Program-made: the position numbers and the translations under genes | From: Paenibacillus mendelii | GTDB lineage: Bacteria; Bacillota; Bacilli; Paenibacillales; Paenibacillaceae | Length of the DNA stretch: 64,000 nt | Direction: 5' to 3' | Assembly: GCF_024498075.1 (NCBI RefSeq) | Contig: NZ_JANHOF010000004.1 | Location: 248,001 to 312,000 of the forward strand | Notes under the pieces: model-generated | Database searches by the model: none | What the model was told of the DNA's origin: nothing | What the model saw: the letters and a program-made list of their open reading frames with translations, nothing else | Part shown: positions 55,794 through 64,000 of the stretch, piece by piece | How the letters are laid out: each line of letters begins with the position of its first letter | How positions within the stretch are numbered: the stretch's first letter is position 1

Positions 55794-58075
55794 GAGGGCA
55801 CCTCCGTCTGTTCGATCAGATCCAGCGCCAATGATTTCCCGAGCAGGCCAACCTCCTCAATCGGACCTACGCATGCCGGGCAGCCGCTCAGGCACGTACA
55901 GTTTCGAATGAGAGTCTTGGCTTGCCTCAGCAGCTCTTCATGCACATCGAACAGCCGCTCGCTAAGCCCGATCCCGCCCGGATAACGGTCATAGAAGTAT
56001 ATCGTTGGCAGTTTGGTGTGTACAGCCTTGACCTGCGGCACCACTCGAATATCCTGCGGATCGCACATCAAGTAGAGCGGCGCGATATGTACGAGGACAT
56101 TAGCCAGACCGAGAAGCGCCTGCTGCATATCATTCGTATTCTTCCGTGCAGCAGCCTCCTCGCTGAACGAGAACCAGTACCCGCTTGTATGCAGCTCTTC
56201 TTCGGGCAGATGGATCGGCCCAGATCCGATGTTCTCATGAGAACGAAGACGGATTTTTTTGAAAATCGTTGCCTTTGCATTCACGGTTACTTCTCCGTAC
56301 TGCCGAAGCAGCTCACCGTACTGATGCTCCTTGTCGACATGCAGTACCTTGAGCTCAACCGCCATATTGGCATCCGTATAATAGTCGACATCCACTTCGC
56401 GCACGTACGCTTTTTTTTCCGGATGATCAAGCTTCTCCACTTGGTATTGAACACCTTCATGGATATAGATGGCTTCCTCATGAATAAGCGTAGGCGCACT
56501 GAACCGGTCAACCTCGCCAAGCACGCGGCTGCCATTCGTGAGATCGATAATGATGAAGTTTTCTTGCGCGGCAGAACGAAGTGAGATCCCATGTGCCGGG
56601 AAGGATTGCTCCATCCAATACCAACGGTTTTGAACACGGTGCAGCACCTTCTCCTCAACCAGGAATTCCAGCATATCCTCAAGCCGTTCCTCGCCGAACT
56701 TATCTCCCGCTTCGAAGGGCAGCTCGTAAGCCGCACACTTCACATGATCGATCAGAATGAGCAGATTGTCCGGGTGGATCAACGCCCGCTCCGGAGGTCG
56801 ATTGAAGAAGAAGTCCGGGTTCTGAATCATATACTGATCGAGCGGATTGCTGCTGGCGACGAGGAACGTCACGGAGGTCCCTTGTCTTCGGCCCGCCCGC
56901 CCCGATTGCTGCCATGTGCTGGCGATCGTGCCGGGGTACCCGTTCATCACGCATGCCTGCAGCTGACCGATGTCGATGCCAAGCTCAAGCGCATTCGTGC
57001 TCACGACTCCGCGGATTTCGCCGCTTCGCAGCCCCCGTTCGATTTCGCGCCGGAGCTGCGGCAAATAACCGCCCCGATATCCGCGGATCGTCTTCGTGCC
57101 CAGCTCATCCTTCACCAGCTCCTGCAAATACGTGAGCAATAATTCAACCCTGACCCGGCTGCGGGCAAAAACGATCGTCTGTACGCCCTGCCGCAGCAGC
57201 ATTGCTGCCAGCTTTTGTGATTCCAGCACACTGCTGCGGCGTATGCCCAGCTGCTTATTCACAACCGGCGGGTTATAGCAGACGAAGTTCTTCTCTCCCA
57301 CCGGGGCTCCGTTATTGTCGATAAGGGCAACCTCTTCGCCGATCAGCCGCTCCGCGTGCTCACGGGGATTATCAATCGTCGCAGAAGCACAAATAAATTG
57401 CGGGTTCGATCCATAAAATCGGCAAATCCGCTTCAGTCTCCGGATCACATTCGCGACATGGCTGCCGAACACGCCGCGATAGGAATGCACTTCATCGATT
57501 ACGATATATTTGATATTCTCGAAAAGCTTGACCCACTTGGTGTGGTGCGGCAATATAGCCGAATGAAGCATATCCGGATTCGTAACTACAATATGCCCCG
57601 CATTGCGAATGACTTGTCGTACGGTAGGCGGCGTATCGCCATCGTACGTATGACTCTTGAGATCTACGTCCATTGCTGCGGCAATCTCCTGCAGCTCGGC
57701 CACTTGATCCTGAGCAAGTGCCTTCGTTGGAAATAAATAAAGCGCTCTGCCGCTATCGTTCTCAAGCAGAGATTGAAGCACCGGCAGGTTATAGCATAAG
57801 GTCTTGCCGGATGCCGTAGGTGTGACCGTTACGACATGCTTGCCGCTGCGAACCGCTTCATACGCTTCGGCTTGATGAACAAACAGCTCTCGAATGCCCC
57901 GGCTCGCAAGTGCCTCAGCCAGCTTCGGATGGATGTCCTTGGACATAGCAGCCGTCCGGGCTGCACGCGGCGGTATCGTATGCCAATGCGTGACATTCTC
58001 CATAATATCCGGTTGCTGCCGAAGGATCTGCAGCCACTCGTCCAAACCGGAAGTTTTACCCGTCCACCGGTTCAT
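55790..58075 (-). CDS. mrfA: MrfA-like DEAH-box helicase (YprA)
   Basis: A superfamily 2 helicase of 761 residues. Motif I PTASGKT (Lys91), motif II DEVH near 190, motif III SATI, and motif VI QQSGRAGRRQG near 395. The C-terminus holds the MrfA cysteine cluster NCTCLSGCPACVG near 727. It translocates 3' to 5' and in B. subtilis excises mitomycin adducts together with MrfB. ATG at 58075 has GGGGAG nine bases upstream. First gene of the repair cluster. Confidence 0.92.
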   Translation of the reverse strand: MNRWTGKTSGLDEWLQILRQQPDIMENVTHWHTIPPRAARTAAMSKDIHPKLAEALASRGIRELFVHQAEAYEAVRSGKHVVTVTPTASGKTLCYNLPVLQSLLENDSGRALYLFPTKALAQDQVAELQEIAAAMDVDLKSHTYDGDTPPTVRQVIRNAGHIVVTNPDMLHSAILPHHTKWVKLFENIKYIVIDEVHSYRGVFGSHVANVIRRLKRICRFYGSNPQFICASATIDNPREHAERLIGEEVALIDNNGAPVGEKNFVCYNPPVVNKQLGIRRSSVLESQKLAAMLLRQGVQTIVFARSRVRVELLLTYLQELVKDELGTKTIRGYRGGYLPQLRREIERGLRSGEIRGVVSTNALELGIDIGQLQACVMNGYPGTIASTWQQSGRAGRRQGTSVTFLVASSNPLDQYMIQNPDFFFNRPPERALIHPDNLLILIDHVKCAAYELPFEAGDKFGEERLEDMLEFLVEEKVLHRVQNRWYWMEQSFPAHGISLRSAAQENFIIIDLTNGSRVLGEVDRFSAPTLIHEEAIYIHEGVQYQVEKLDHPEKKAYVREVDVDYYTDANMAVELKVLHVDKEHQYGELLRQYGEVTVNAKATIFKKIRLRSHENIGSGPIHLPEEELHTSGYWFSFSEEAAARKNTNDMQQALLGLANVLVHIAPLYLMCDPQDIRVVPQVKAVHTKLPTIYFYDRYPGGIGLSERLFDVHEELLRQAKTLIRNCTCLSGCPACVGPIEEVGLLGKSLALDLIEQTEVPS

Positions 58076-58248
58076 GTTCTCGTACTCCCCTCGTAAACAT
58101 ATACTGTCTCTATTGTACAGAATGCATGTTCGGTCCGCAATGCAAGAAGGTCGGCAATCCGCTATAAAACGGCTGGAAAATTGGTATGGAAAATGTTTGA
58201 AGGAATCCCGCCGAATTTGTCGAATACATATCTTTTGCCAGTCGTAAT

Positions 58249-60243
58249 ATGTCGATATTGCACCATTCATCTCGAAAGGAGGGTCTTTTTATCTTAAAAG
58301 ACCTCATCACAGACATTACTATCCTCGTCTCGTTCTTGTTTCTCTTCAGCATCGCTTACCGCAGTCGGCATAATCTGATGAAGAGCTCGACAATAGGCAA
58401 GCTTCGGTTCGGTTTCCTGCAGGGTGTTCACAGCCTGTTATTAATGATATTCAGCGTCCGATTCGACGAAAATGTGATTATCGATATCCGTCAAATTCCC
58501 ATTTTGATCGCAGCACATTTCGGCGGGATTCCCTCCGCCATCGTGACCGCTGTCGTCATCTCCTTATATCGGATCCTCTTTTATGGCGGTATCTATTCTG
58601 CCTCCGTGACGGCTTCAATCGGCGCAATCATCATGAGTGTCGGTGCCGGCCTTATATTCACTAGAGTTGGCCGATATTGGCACAAATGGGCTTTCGGGAC
58701 AGCCTGGATCCTCTTAATCGTCGCAGCCATGTTCTTATATCTGCTCGGTGCATCCGCCGGCCCTATTCTTCAATCGCTGCTTCCCTTATTAGCAATAAGC
58801 TCGATATTCACAGCCGCCTTCATTCGTTATTACGAGCAGGCCAGCGAAAATTTCAGCGTGAACGCCTTCATAAGCGAGCTCACCCAGAAGTTCAGGCAAT
58901 CACCGGATGCTCCGGACATCTATGTCACGAGCCTCAAAGAAATGATCCATCTCTTTCGCTGCTCAGCCGGCAGCATCGTATTAATTAGCCATAATCATTG
59001 CAAGAGCGTCTGTCAATATGTAGATGGTGAATATATGATGATCAACCGGTCCCATCACTTGACGGATTTCTCCGCTCACCAGCGGGTCATGAACGGCCAG
59101 ATCGCGAGCTATCCGGATTGGCTGGAGAACCGTCCGGAAGGTTCTGCAGACCTGCAGTATCAACGGCGAATCCGCTCTTCAATCTATGTTCCGATTGTGT
59201 ATAAGGATAAGACGATTGCCATGATTCACCTTGCATCCCGATATCCGCGTCACTTCAAGGACAAAGACTTGGAAACGATCTTGAAGGTCGTTCCTCTCAT
59301 CAGCTTGATGATGTCGCTGAAGGAATCGGAGAGCATGTTCAATGCGATCATGCATTCATCCAATGATGCGATTATTGTGGCTAATCATGAAGGAAACATC
59401 GAGCTATGGAATACGGGGGCGGAGCGTTTGTTCGGATATGCCGAGGAAGAAGCGGCGGGGCTTCCTTTCAGCTTTATCATTGCCGATTCCGACAAGGCAA
59501 AGCTGCTCGAACAGCTCGAGCATGCGAAGGTCAATGAAACGATGAGCGGAATTGGACAAACCATCGAGCTCGAAGGCTTGCACCGGAATCTGAGCATGAT
59601 CCCTATTGAAGTTGCGATTAGCAGCTGGGAGACGGGAGGCCTCATGCATTACAGCGGCATTATCCGCAATGCGACAGCGCGCAAACAGACCGAAGGCAGG
59701 CTCATGCAGGCCAAAGAAATGTTCCGCAAGCTGTCCAAGCTTGATGGATTGACGGGAATTCGGAACCGCCGCAGCTTTGATGAACGGTACAGCAGGTTAT
59801 GGACAGAAGCTGCACATCAATCCGTACCCTTATCCGTCATCATGCTCGATATTGATTTTTTCAAAGCCTTTAATGACACCTATGGCCATCAGGTCGGGGA
59901 TTCCTGTTTGAAGAAGGTAGCTGGGGTTCTGGATCAAATTGCTGCAGATCACGGCTATTTCGCCGCGCGTTATGGAGGAGAAGAATTCGTCTGCTTGCTC
60001 CCTAAGACGACCACGGAAGCAGCACGAGCATTCGGAGAAATGTTATGTACGGCAGTAAGGGATATAGGAATCCCCCATAAAAAATCGTTAATCTCCACTG
60101 TCGTCACGGTCAGCATCGGGGTGGCTACGATTACCCCTTCCCCTTTATCAACCGGTGAAAGCCTCGTTGAGCTGGCGGATAAAGCCTTGTACCAAGCAAA
60201 GCTGGAAGGGCGTAACCAGGTTGTAACGGTTATGGCGGGGTAA
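58249..60243 (+). CDS. Membrane diguanylate cyclase (5TM-GAF-PAS-GGDEF); start unresolved
   Basis: Synthesises cyclic di-GMP. Up to 664 residues: five or six membrane helices of the 5TMR-LYT type (about 18-190, with HFGGIPSAIVTAVV), a GAF domain (220-355), a PAS domain (360-480) and a GGDEF domain with the active RYGGEEF near 570. The ATG at 58249 lacks a ribosome site. A perfect AAAGGAGGG lies at 58275-58283, but the codon at the right distance is ATC (58291), and a hairpin covers it (see separate entry). The true start may be non-standard. No EAL domain. Divergent from mrfA. Confidence 0.9.
   Translation: MSILHHSSRKEGLFILKDLITDITILVSFLFLFSIAYRSRHNLMKSSTIGKLRFGFLQGVHSLLLMIFSVRFDENVIIDIRQIPILIAAHFGGIPSAIVTAVVISLYRILFYGGIYSASVTASIGAIIMSVGAGLIFTRVGRYWHKWAFGTAWILLIVAAMFLYLLGASAGPILQSLLPLLAISSIFTAAFIRYYEQASENFSVNAFISELTQKFRQSPDAPDIYVTSLKEMIHLFRCSAGSIVLISHNHCKSVCQYVDGEYMMINRSHHLTDFSAHQRVMNGQIASYPDWLENRPEGSADLQYQRRIRSSIYVPIVYKDKTIAMIHLASRYPRHFKDKDLETILKVVPLISLMMSLKESESMFNAIMHSSNDAIIVANHEGNIELWNTGAERLFGYAEEEAAGLPFSFIIADSDKAKLLEQLEHAKVNETMSGIGQTIELEGLHRNLSMIPIEVAISSWETGGLMHYSGIIRNATARKQTEGRLMQAKEMFRKLSKLDGLTGIRNRRSFDERYSRLWTEAAHQSVPLSVIMLDIDFFKAFNDTYGHQVGDSCLKKVAGVLDQIAADHGYFAARYGGEEFVCLLPKTTTEAARAFGEMLCTAVRDIGIPHKKSLISTVVTVSIGVATITPSPLSTGESLVELADKALYQAKLEGRNQVVTVMAG
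58275..58303 (+). promoter_or_regulatory. Ribosome site with hairpin over the predicted start of the cyclase
   Basis: AAAGGAGGG is followed by GGTCTTTT-TATCTT-AAAAGACC, an eight-base perfect stem starting inside the ribosome site. In frame, the codon eight bases after GGAGG is ATC. This could restrict translation or mark a sequence error (TTG read as TTA). Confidence 0.5.
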
Positions 60244-60269
60244 GTCAACGCTGCCCCGCCGGCTATCCG

Positions 60270-61199
60270 CTACGACGATTGCCTTGGGACCGGGAGTTCC
60301 ATGTAATCGTAAGCCGCTACGATATTCGGAAACAGCTTCTGGCCTTCGGCAATCAGCTCTGTAATCGCTTCATCGTCGTACCTGGAGCTAAAGTGGGTCA
60401 ATGCAAGCTGCTTAGCGCCAGCATCAGCAGCAATTTGCGCGGCTTGCCTTACCGTCGAATGACCGTAAGCCGTCGCTTTTTCTTCCATCCCCGATTCGAA
60501 GGTAGCCTCATGAACCAACAGATCCGCATTCCTGGCAAGTGCGATCCCATTCTCGCAAGGGCAGGTGTCCCCGAGTATAGTCACAATACGACCGGGTACG
60601 GGTGGACCTACGACTTCCGCGGACCGAACTAGCTCACCGCTAGGGAGTATGATATCCTCGCCCCTTTTCAGCTTGCCATATGCCGGTCCGGGCTCTACCC
60701 CTCTTCTTGCTAATTGTTCCAGATCAAGCTGTCCGCTCTGCGCTGACTCTTCAATACGGTAGCCAAAAGAAGGAAGCCTGTGAACTAATTCGTCTGCTGT
60801 CACCCTATAATGACCGTCATCCATAATAACGCCCGGCCCGATCTCCGTCACCGTCAGCTCATATTCCAAGTAGGTTCCACTATGCATAAACACTCCGTCA
60901 ATGAATGCCCGCAGACCTGGGGGGCCGTACATGACAAGCGGTCCGGCTCCGTCGAAATAGGAACGGCTGCTTAATAATCCAGGTAAGCCATAGATATGAT
61001 CACCGTGTAAATGCGTAACAAATATTTTTTCAAGCTTATTGAGCTTGAGCTTGGTTCCAAACATCTGCTGCTGCGTGCCTTCGCCGGCGTCAAACAGCCA
61101 GAAGCCGCTGGCCGGCTCGGAATGCACGAATGCGGCCGAGGTAACGTTGCGTGACTTTGTAGGCCTGCCGGCGCTCGTTCCGAGAAATTGAATATGCAT
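60270..61199 (-). CDS. rnz: Ribonuclease Z
   Basis: Endonuclease that trims the 3' trailer of tRNA precursors. 309 residues, standard for bacterial RNase Z, with the zinc motif THLHGDHIYGLPG near 63, LGDT near 210 and THFSSRY near 270. The ATG at 61199 (MHIQFLGTSAG) is the family start and follows AAAAGGA; an upstream frame lacks support. Downstream of metH with a hairpin between. Confidence 0.95.
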   Translation of the reverse strand: MHIQFLGTSAGRPTKSRNVTSAAFVHSEPASGFWLFDAGEGTQQQMFGTKLKLNKLEKIFVTHLHGDHIYGLPGLLSSRSYFDGAGPLVMYGPPGLRAFIDGVFMHSGTYLEYELTVTEIGPGVIMDDGHYRVTADELVHRLPSFGYRIEESAQSGQLDLEQLARRGVEPGPAYGKLKRGEDIILPSGELVRSAEVVGPPVPGRIVTILGDTCPCENGIALARNADLLVHEATFESGMEEKATAYGHSTVRQAAQIAADAGAKQLALTHFSSRYDDEAITELIAEGQKLFPNIVAAYDYMELPVPRQSS

Positions 61200-61232
61200 C
61201 GTTCCTTTTCCACCTCCGGTGTCTGTATAGCA

Positions 61233-61276
61233 ATACCCTCCAAGACGCAAAATGAATCCCGCGTTTTGGAGGGTAT
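61233..61276 (-). terminator. Hairpin between metH and rnz
   Basis: A 15-16 base nearly perfect stem (61233-61248 with 61261-61276, one mismatch) 50 bases after the metH stop. The following minus-strand sequence is only weakly T-rich; a partial terminator or processing site. Confidence 0.5.
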
Positions 61277-61326
61277 GCAATGGCAGCGTTTCGTATGCAT
61301 GGATGCAGGGTAAATATCGACCCGAA

Positions 61327-64000
61327 TTAGGTTCTCTCCGGTCTCTCCGCTTTCTCCACGTTGAAATAATGCGCTTCTGGATGGGAGAATACCATCGCAG
61401 AAACGGATGCTTCCGGCTCCATCATGTAACCTTCCGTCAACTGAACACCAATATCCTCCGGCTTCAACAGATCGAATAACGGCTCTTGATCCTCCAGATT
61501 CGGACATGCAGGATAGCCGAACGATACGCGAACGCCCTGATACCTTGCTTGCAGCCGCTGCTTCATTGTCATATCATCCGGATCCGGGTACCCCCATGTG
61601 TCGCGCATCATATGATGGACGCGTTCCGCGAGTCCTTCCGCTATTTCGAGTGCAACGGATTGAAGGGCATGCGATCGTAAATAATCACCCTTATCCTTCC
61701 ATTCGTTAGCAAGCTCGCGAATCCCTTCCCCTGCGGTTACGACGAGAAAGCCTACGTAGTCCATCACGCCGCTGTCGACCGATTTTAAGTAGTCGCTCAG
61801 ACAGAGGAACGGCTCGACCTGCTGACGCGGAAACGAGAACCGCTTGATTTCACGGCTCGGCTCCTGCGGATCGTAAATGATAACATCGTTCCCCGACGAT
61901 TGGGCCGGGAAGAACCGGTACATGCCGTGTGCGCGAATAATACCGCTTGTGACTGCCTCTTGTATAATGCCATCCACCGTTTCCTTCATCTGCAGCGCCT
62001 TCTCATTGCCTTCCTTAAGCAGCTGCTCGACTCTGCCCTTCAAGCCCAGATGATGCCCAAGCAGCATCTGCATGTTCACGTAAGGAACGATGTGCGGAAT
62101 TGGAACGTTACGCAGAACATGTCGATCCATGTCCGGCGGCAGATAAACCGGCGCATCCGTCGATGTCTTCGAACGAACCGTGCTTAGCACTTCCGGTGCC
62201 GACGGTTTTTCGTCCAATACGGCGATTGCCGCTGCTTTGAACGCGGCTTGCTCTTCTTCATAAACCCGGCGATGGGCAGGATCCATCAGCTTGTTGGCAA
62301 TATCCAAGCCATCCATGGCGTCCTTCGCGTATAAGACAAGGCCGTCATAATCCGGGCTGATTCTCGTATTCGCGAATTTGCGAGTCAGCGCTGCCCCGCC
62401 AACCATGATCGGGACGTCAATGCCCACTGCGCGCAAATCCTGGGCTGTAATGACCATTTGCTGAGCTGATTTAACGAGCAGTCCGGATAGACCGATGGCG
62501 TCTGCTTTTTCCTTCCGATAGGCTTCAATGAGCTGCTCCGGCGGTACCTTGATGCCGAGATTGATGATCTTATAACCATTATTGGATAGAATGATCTCAA
62601 CCAGGTTTTTACCGATATCATGTACATCGCCTTTGACTGTAGCAAGTATGATCTTCCCCTTCACGGAGGATTCGTTCTTCTCCATGAACGGTTCCAGGTA
62701 GGATACCGATGCTTTCATAACCTCGGCGCTCTGCAGCACCTCCGCTACGATAAGCTCATTGTTATTGAACAATCGGCCTACTTCTTCCATGCCTCGCATC
62801 AATGGCCCGTTAATCACATCAAGGGCGCTGTATTTCTTCAAGGCTAAGTCGAGATCGGGTATGAGCCCTTCCTTCGTGCCTTCGACGACATACGAAGCTA
62901 ACCGCTCTTCGAGCGTTAAATTCGATGATTTCTCTTTCTTAGCGATCTTCTTGTCGCGGAATGCGGCAACGAAAGCGGCGAGCGTCTGATCGTTCGTATT
63001 GTAGATCAGGTCCTCTGCCAGTCTGCGATCCTCTTCGGAGATGGAAGCGTAACGCTCTAATTTCTCCGTGTTTACGATGGCGTAATCAAGACCTGCTTTC
63101 GTGCAGTGGTACAAGTACACGGAGTTGAGCACCTCACGCCCCGCATCCGGCAAGCCGAAGGATATGTTACTGAGTCCTAGGATCGTCTTGGCCTTTGGAT
63201 ATTTTTCCTTAATCATGCGAATGCCTTCGATCGTCTCAACGGCAGAACCGATATATTGCGGATCTCCCGAGCCGACCGGGAACATGTTGGGATCGAAAAT
63301 AATATCCTCCGGATTCATCCCATATTTATGAACCAACAGCTCATAAGACCTTGTTGCCACTTCCATCTTGGCTTCGCGGGTAACCGCTTGTCCGCGCTCA
63401 TCGATGAGAATACATACGACTGCAGCGCCATAGCGATGAATAAGCGGGAGGATCTTCTCAAACTTAGACTCTCCATCCTCCAGATTAATCGAATTGATGA
63501 TCGCCTTACCTTGGGAATATTTGAGCCCCAGCTCAATGATTTCGTCATAGGTAGAGTCGAGCATAAGCGGTACTTTGATTTTCTTCACAACCTGCGGCAG
63601 AAACTCGTTGACCGCATAGGTTTCGTCGATATCCGTATCTTGAAGGTTGATGTCGATAATATGCGCGCCGCCCTTCACTTGCGCACGCGCAACCTCGGAA
63701 GCTTCGTCGAACTTCCCTTCCTTGATCAGCCGCTTGAACTTTCTGGAGCCGGAGATATTCGTCCGTTCGCCAATCATGATCGGGCGGTTGTCTTCTTCGA
63801 TGTATACCGTCTCAATACCCGATACGGCCGGTGGATGATCACCCATCTGCGTGCGTGGCGCATAATTGGCCAGCGTCTCCGCCATAACCCGGATGTGTTC
63901 GGGCGTCGTACCGCAGCATCCGCCGGCGATGTTGAGCCAGCCCTGTTCCGCGAATGCAGCCACTTTACGCGCAAGCGATTCCGGTGATTCATGGTACTGA
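61327..64000 (-). CDS. metH: Methionine synthase, cobalamin-dependent (partial)
   Basis: Runs off the right edge; the N-terminal homocysteine-binding domain is mostly missing. The visible part begins inside that domain (zinc cysteines in GGCCGTTPEHI), then the folate-binding domain (MIGERTNISGSRKF), the cobalamin cap and B12-binding module with the axial histidine in DVHDIGKN, and the C-terminal AdoMet activation domain ending GVQLTEGYMMEPEASVS in outline. It transfers the methyl group of methyl-tetrahydrofolate to homocysteine. Any riboswitch in front lies outside the window. Confidence 0.96.
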   Translation of the reverse strand, partial: QYHESPESLARKVAAFAEQGWLNIAGGCCGTTPEHIRVMAETLANYAPRTQMGDHPPAVSGIETVYIEEDNRPIMIGERTNISGSRKFKRLIKEGKFDEASEVARAQVKGGAHIIDINLQDTDIDETYAVNEFLPQVVKKIKVPLMLDSTYDEIIELGLKYSQGKAIINSINLEDGESKFEKILPLIHRYGAAVVCILIDERGQAVTREAKMEVATRSYELLVHKYGMNPEDIIFDPNMFPVGSGDPQYIGSAVETIEGIRMIKEKYPKAKTILGLSNISFGLPDAGREVLNSVYLYHCTKAGLDYAIVNTEKLERYASISEEDRRLAEDLIYNTNDQTLAAFVAAFRDKKIAKKEKSSNLTLEERLASYVVEGTKEGLIPDLDLALKKYSALDVINGPLMRGMEEVGRLFNNNELIVAEVLQSAEVMKASVSYLEPFMEKNESSVKGKIILATVKGDVHDIGKNLVEIILSNNGYKIINLGIKVPPEQLIEAYRKEKADAIGLSGLLVKSAQQMVITAQDLRAVGIDVPIMVGGAALTRKFANTRISPDYDGLVLYAKDAMDGLDIANKLMDPAHRRVYEEEQAAFKAAAIAVLDEKPSAPEVLSTVRSKTSTDAPVYLPPDMDRHVLRNVPIPHIVPYVNMQMLLGHHLGLKGRVEQLLKEGNEKALQMKETVDGIIQEAVTSGIIRAHGMYRFFPAQSSGNDVIIYDPQEPSREIKRFSFPRQQVEPFLCLSDYLKSVDSGVMDYVGFLVVTAGEGIRELANEWKDKGDYLRSHALQSVALEIAEGLAERVHHMMRDTWGYPDPDDMTMKQRLQARYQGVRVSFGYPACPNLEDQEPLFDLLKPEDIGVQLTEGYMMEPEASVSAMVFSHPEAHYFNVEKAERPERT

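Overview
The window looks like a chromosomal segment of a mid-GC, spore-forming Firmicute of the Paenibacillus/Cohnella type. The reasons are strong AGGAGG-type ribosome sites, frequent TTG and GTG starts, a Spo0F-like receiver, a YpdA-type bacillithiol disulfide reductase, MrfA/MrfB (YprA/YprB) homologues, an MetH-type methionine synthase and many proteins of a Paenibacillaceae flavour. Assignment is from protein character only; no rRNA or complete tRNA is present. I see no insertion sequence, prophage or CRISPR array. Most genes are on the minus strand. Starts were re-chosen from ribosome-binding sites, so several coding regions are shorter than the longest open frame.

Layout. 0.1-9 kb: Gfo/Idh oxidoreductase, hybrid sensor kinase, thymidine kinase, M42 peptidase, a lipid-anchor-free membrane protein, a proline-rich protein, YpdA and small unknowns. 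9-13 kb: a two-gene ferredoxin-dependent 2-oxoacid oxidoreductase. 13-20 kb: ChbG/YdjC deacetylase, MOSC protein, amino-acid permease, a membrane-tethered Spo0F-like receiver with a small membrane partner, an RsiV-like DUF3298 protein, an orphan ABC ATPase, small proteins and a HAD hydrolase. 20-28 kb: topoisomerase III, a membrane glucosaminidase-like protein, GltD, DfrA-ThyA, and an acyl-CoA thioesterase. 28-33.5 kb: the complete pdhABCD operon behind a clear sigma-A promoter. 33.5-45 kb: esterase, LMW phosphatase/TRIC pair, thiamine pyrophosphokinase, a MutS2-like ATPase without an Smr domain preceded by an unusual structured leader, a four-gene PhnP-like/GNAT/GNAT/nitrilase operon, an NlpC/P60 hydrolase, and an OmpR-type two-component system. 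45-50 kb: ABC-F ATPase, a Ser/Thr kinase fused to a degenerate MinD-like domain, an RlmM-like methyltransferase, and an ABC ATPase. 50-58 kb: a tightly packed DNA-repair cluster (mrfA, mrfB, oxidoreductase, NagD-like phosphatase, Fpg-like glycosylase, endonuclease IV, cREC protein). 58-64 kb: a membrane diguanylate cyclase, RNase Z, and metH running off the right edge.

How the parts work together. Pyruvate oxidation can run through Pdh and perhaps through the ferredoxin enzyme; DfrA-ThyA make dTMP while Tdk salvages thymidine; the repair cluster joins interstrand-adduct excision (MrfAB) with base excision (Fpg-like, Nfo). Signalling genes are abundant: hybrid kinase, Spo0F-like receiver, OmpR pair, Ser/Thr kinase and diguanylate cyclase. 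The most unusual items are the structured, terminator-ended element upstream of mutS2, the membrane-anchored Spo0F-like protein, the kinase/MinD-like fusion, and a diguanylate cyclase whose ribosome site is followed by a hairpin and no standard start codon.
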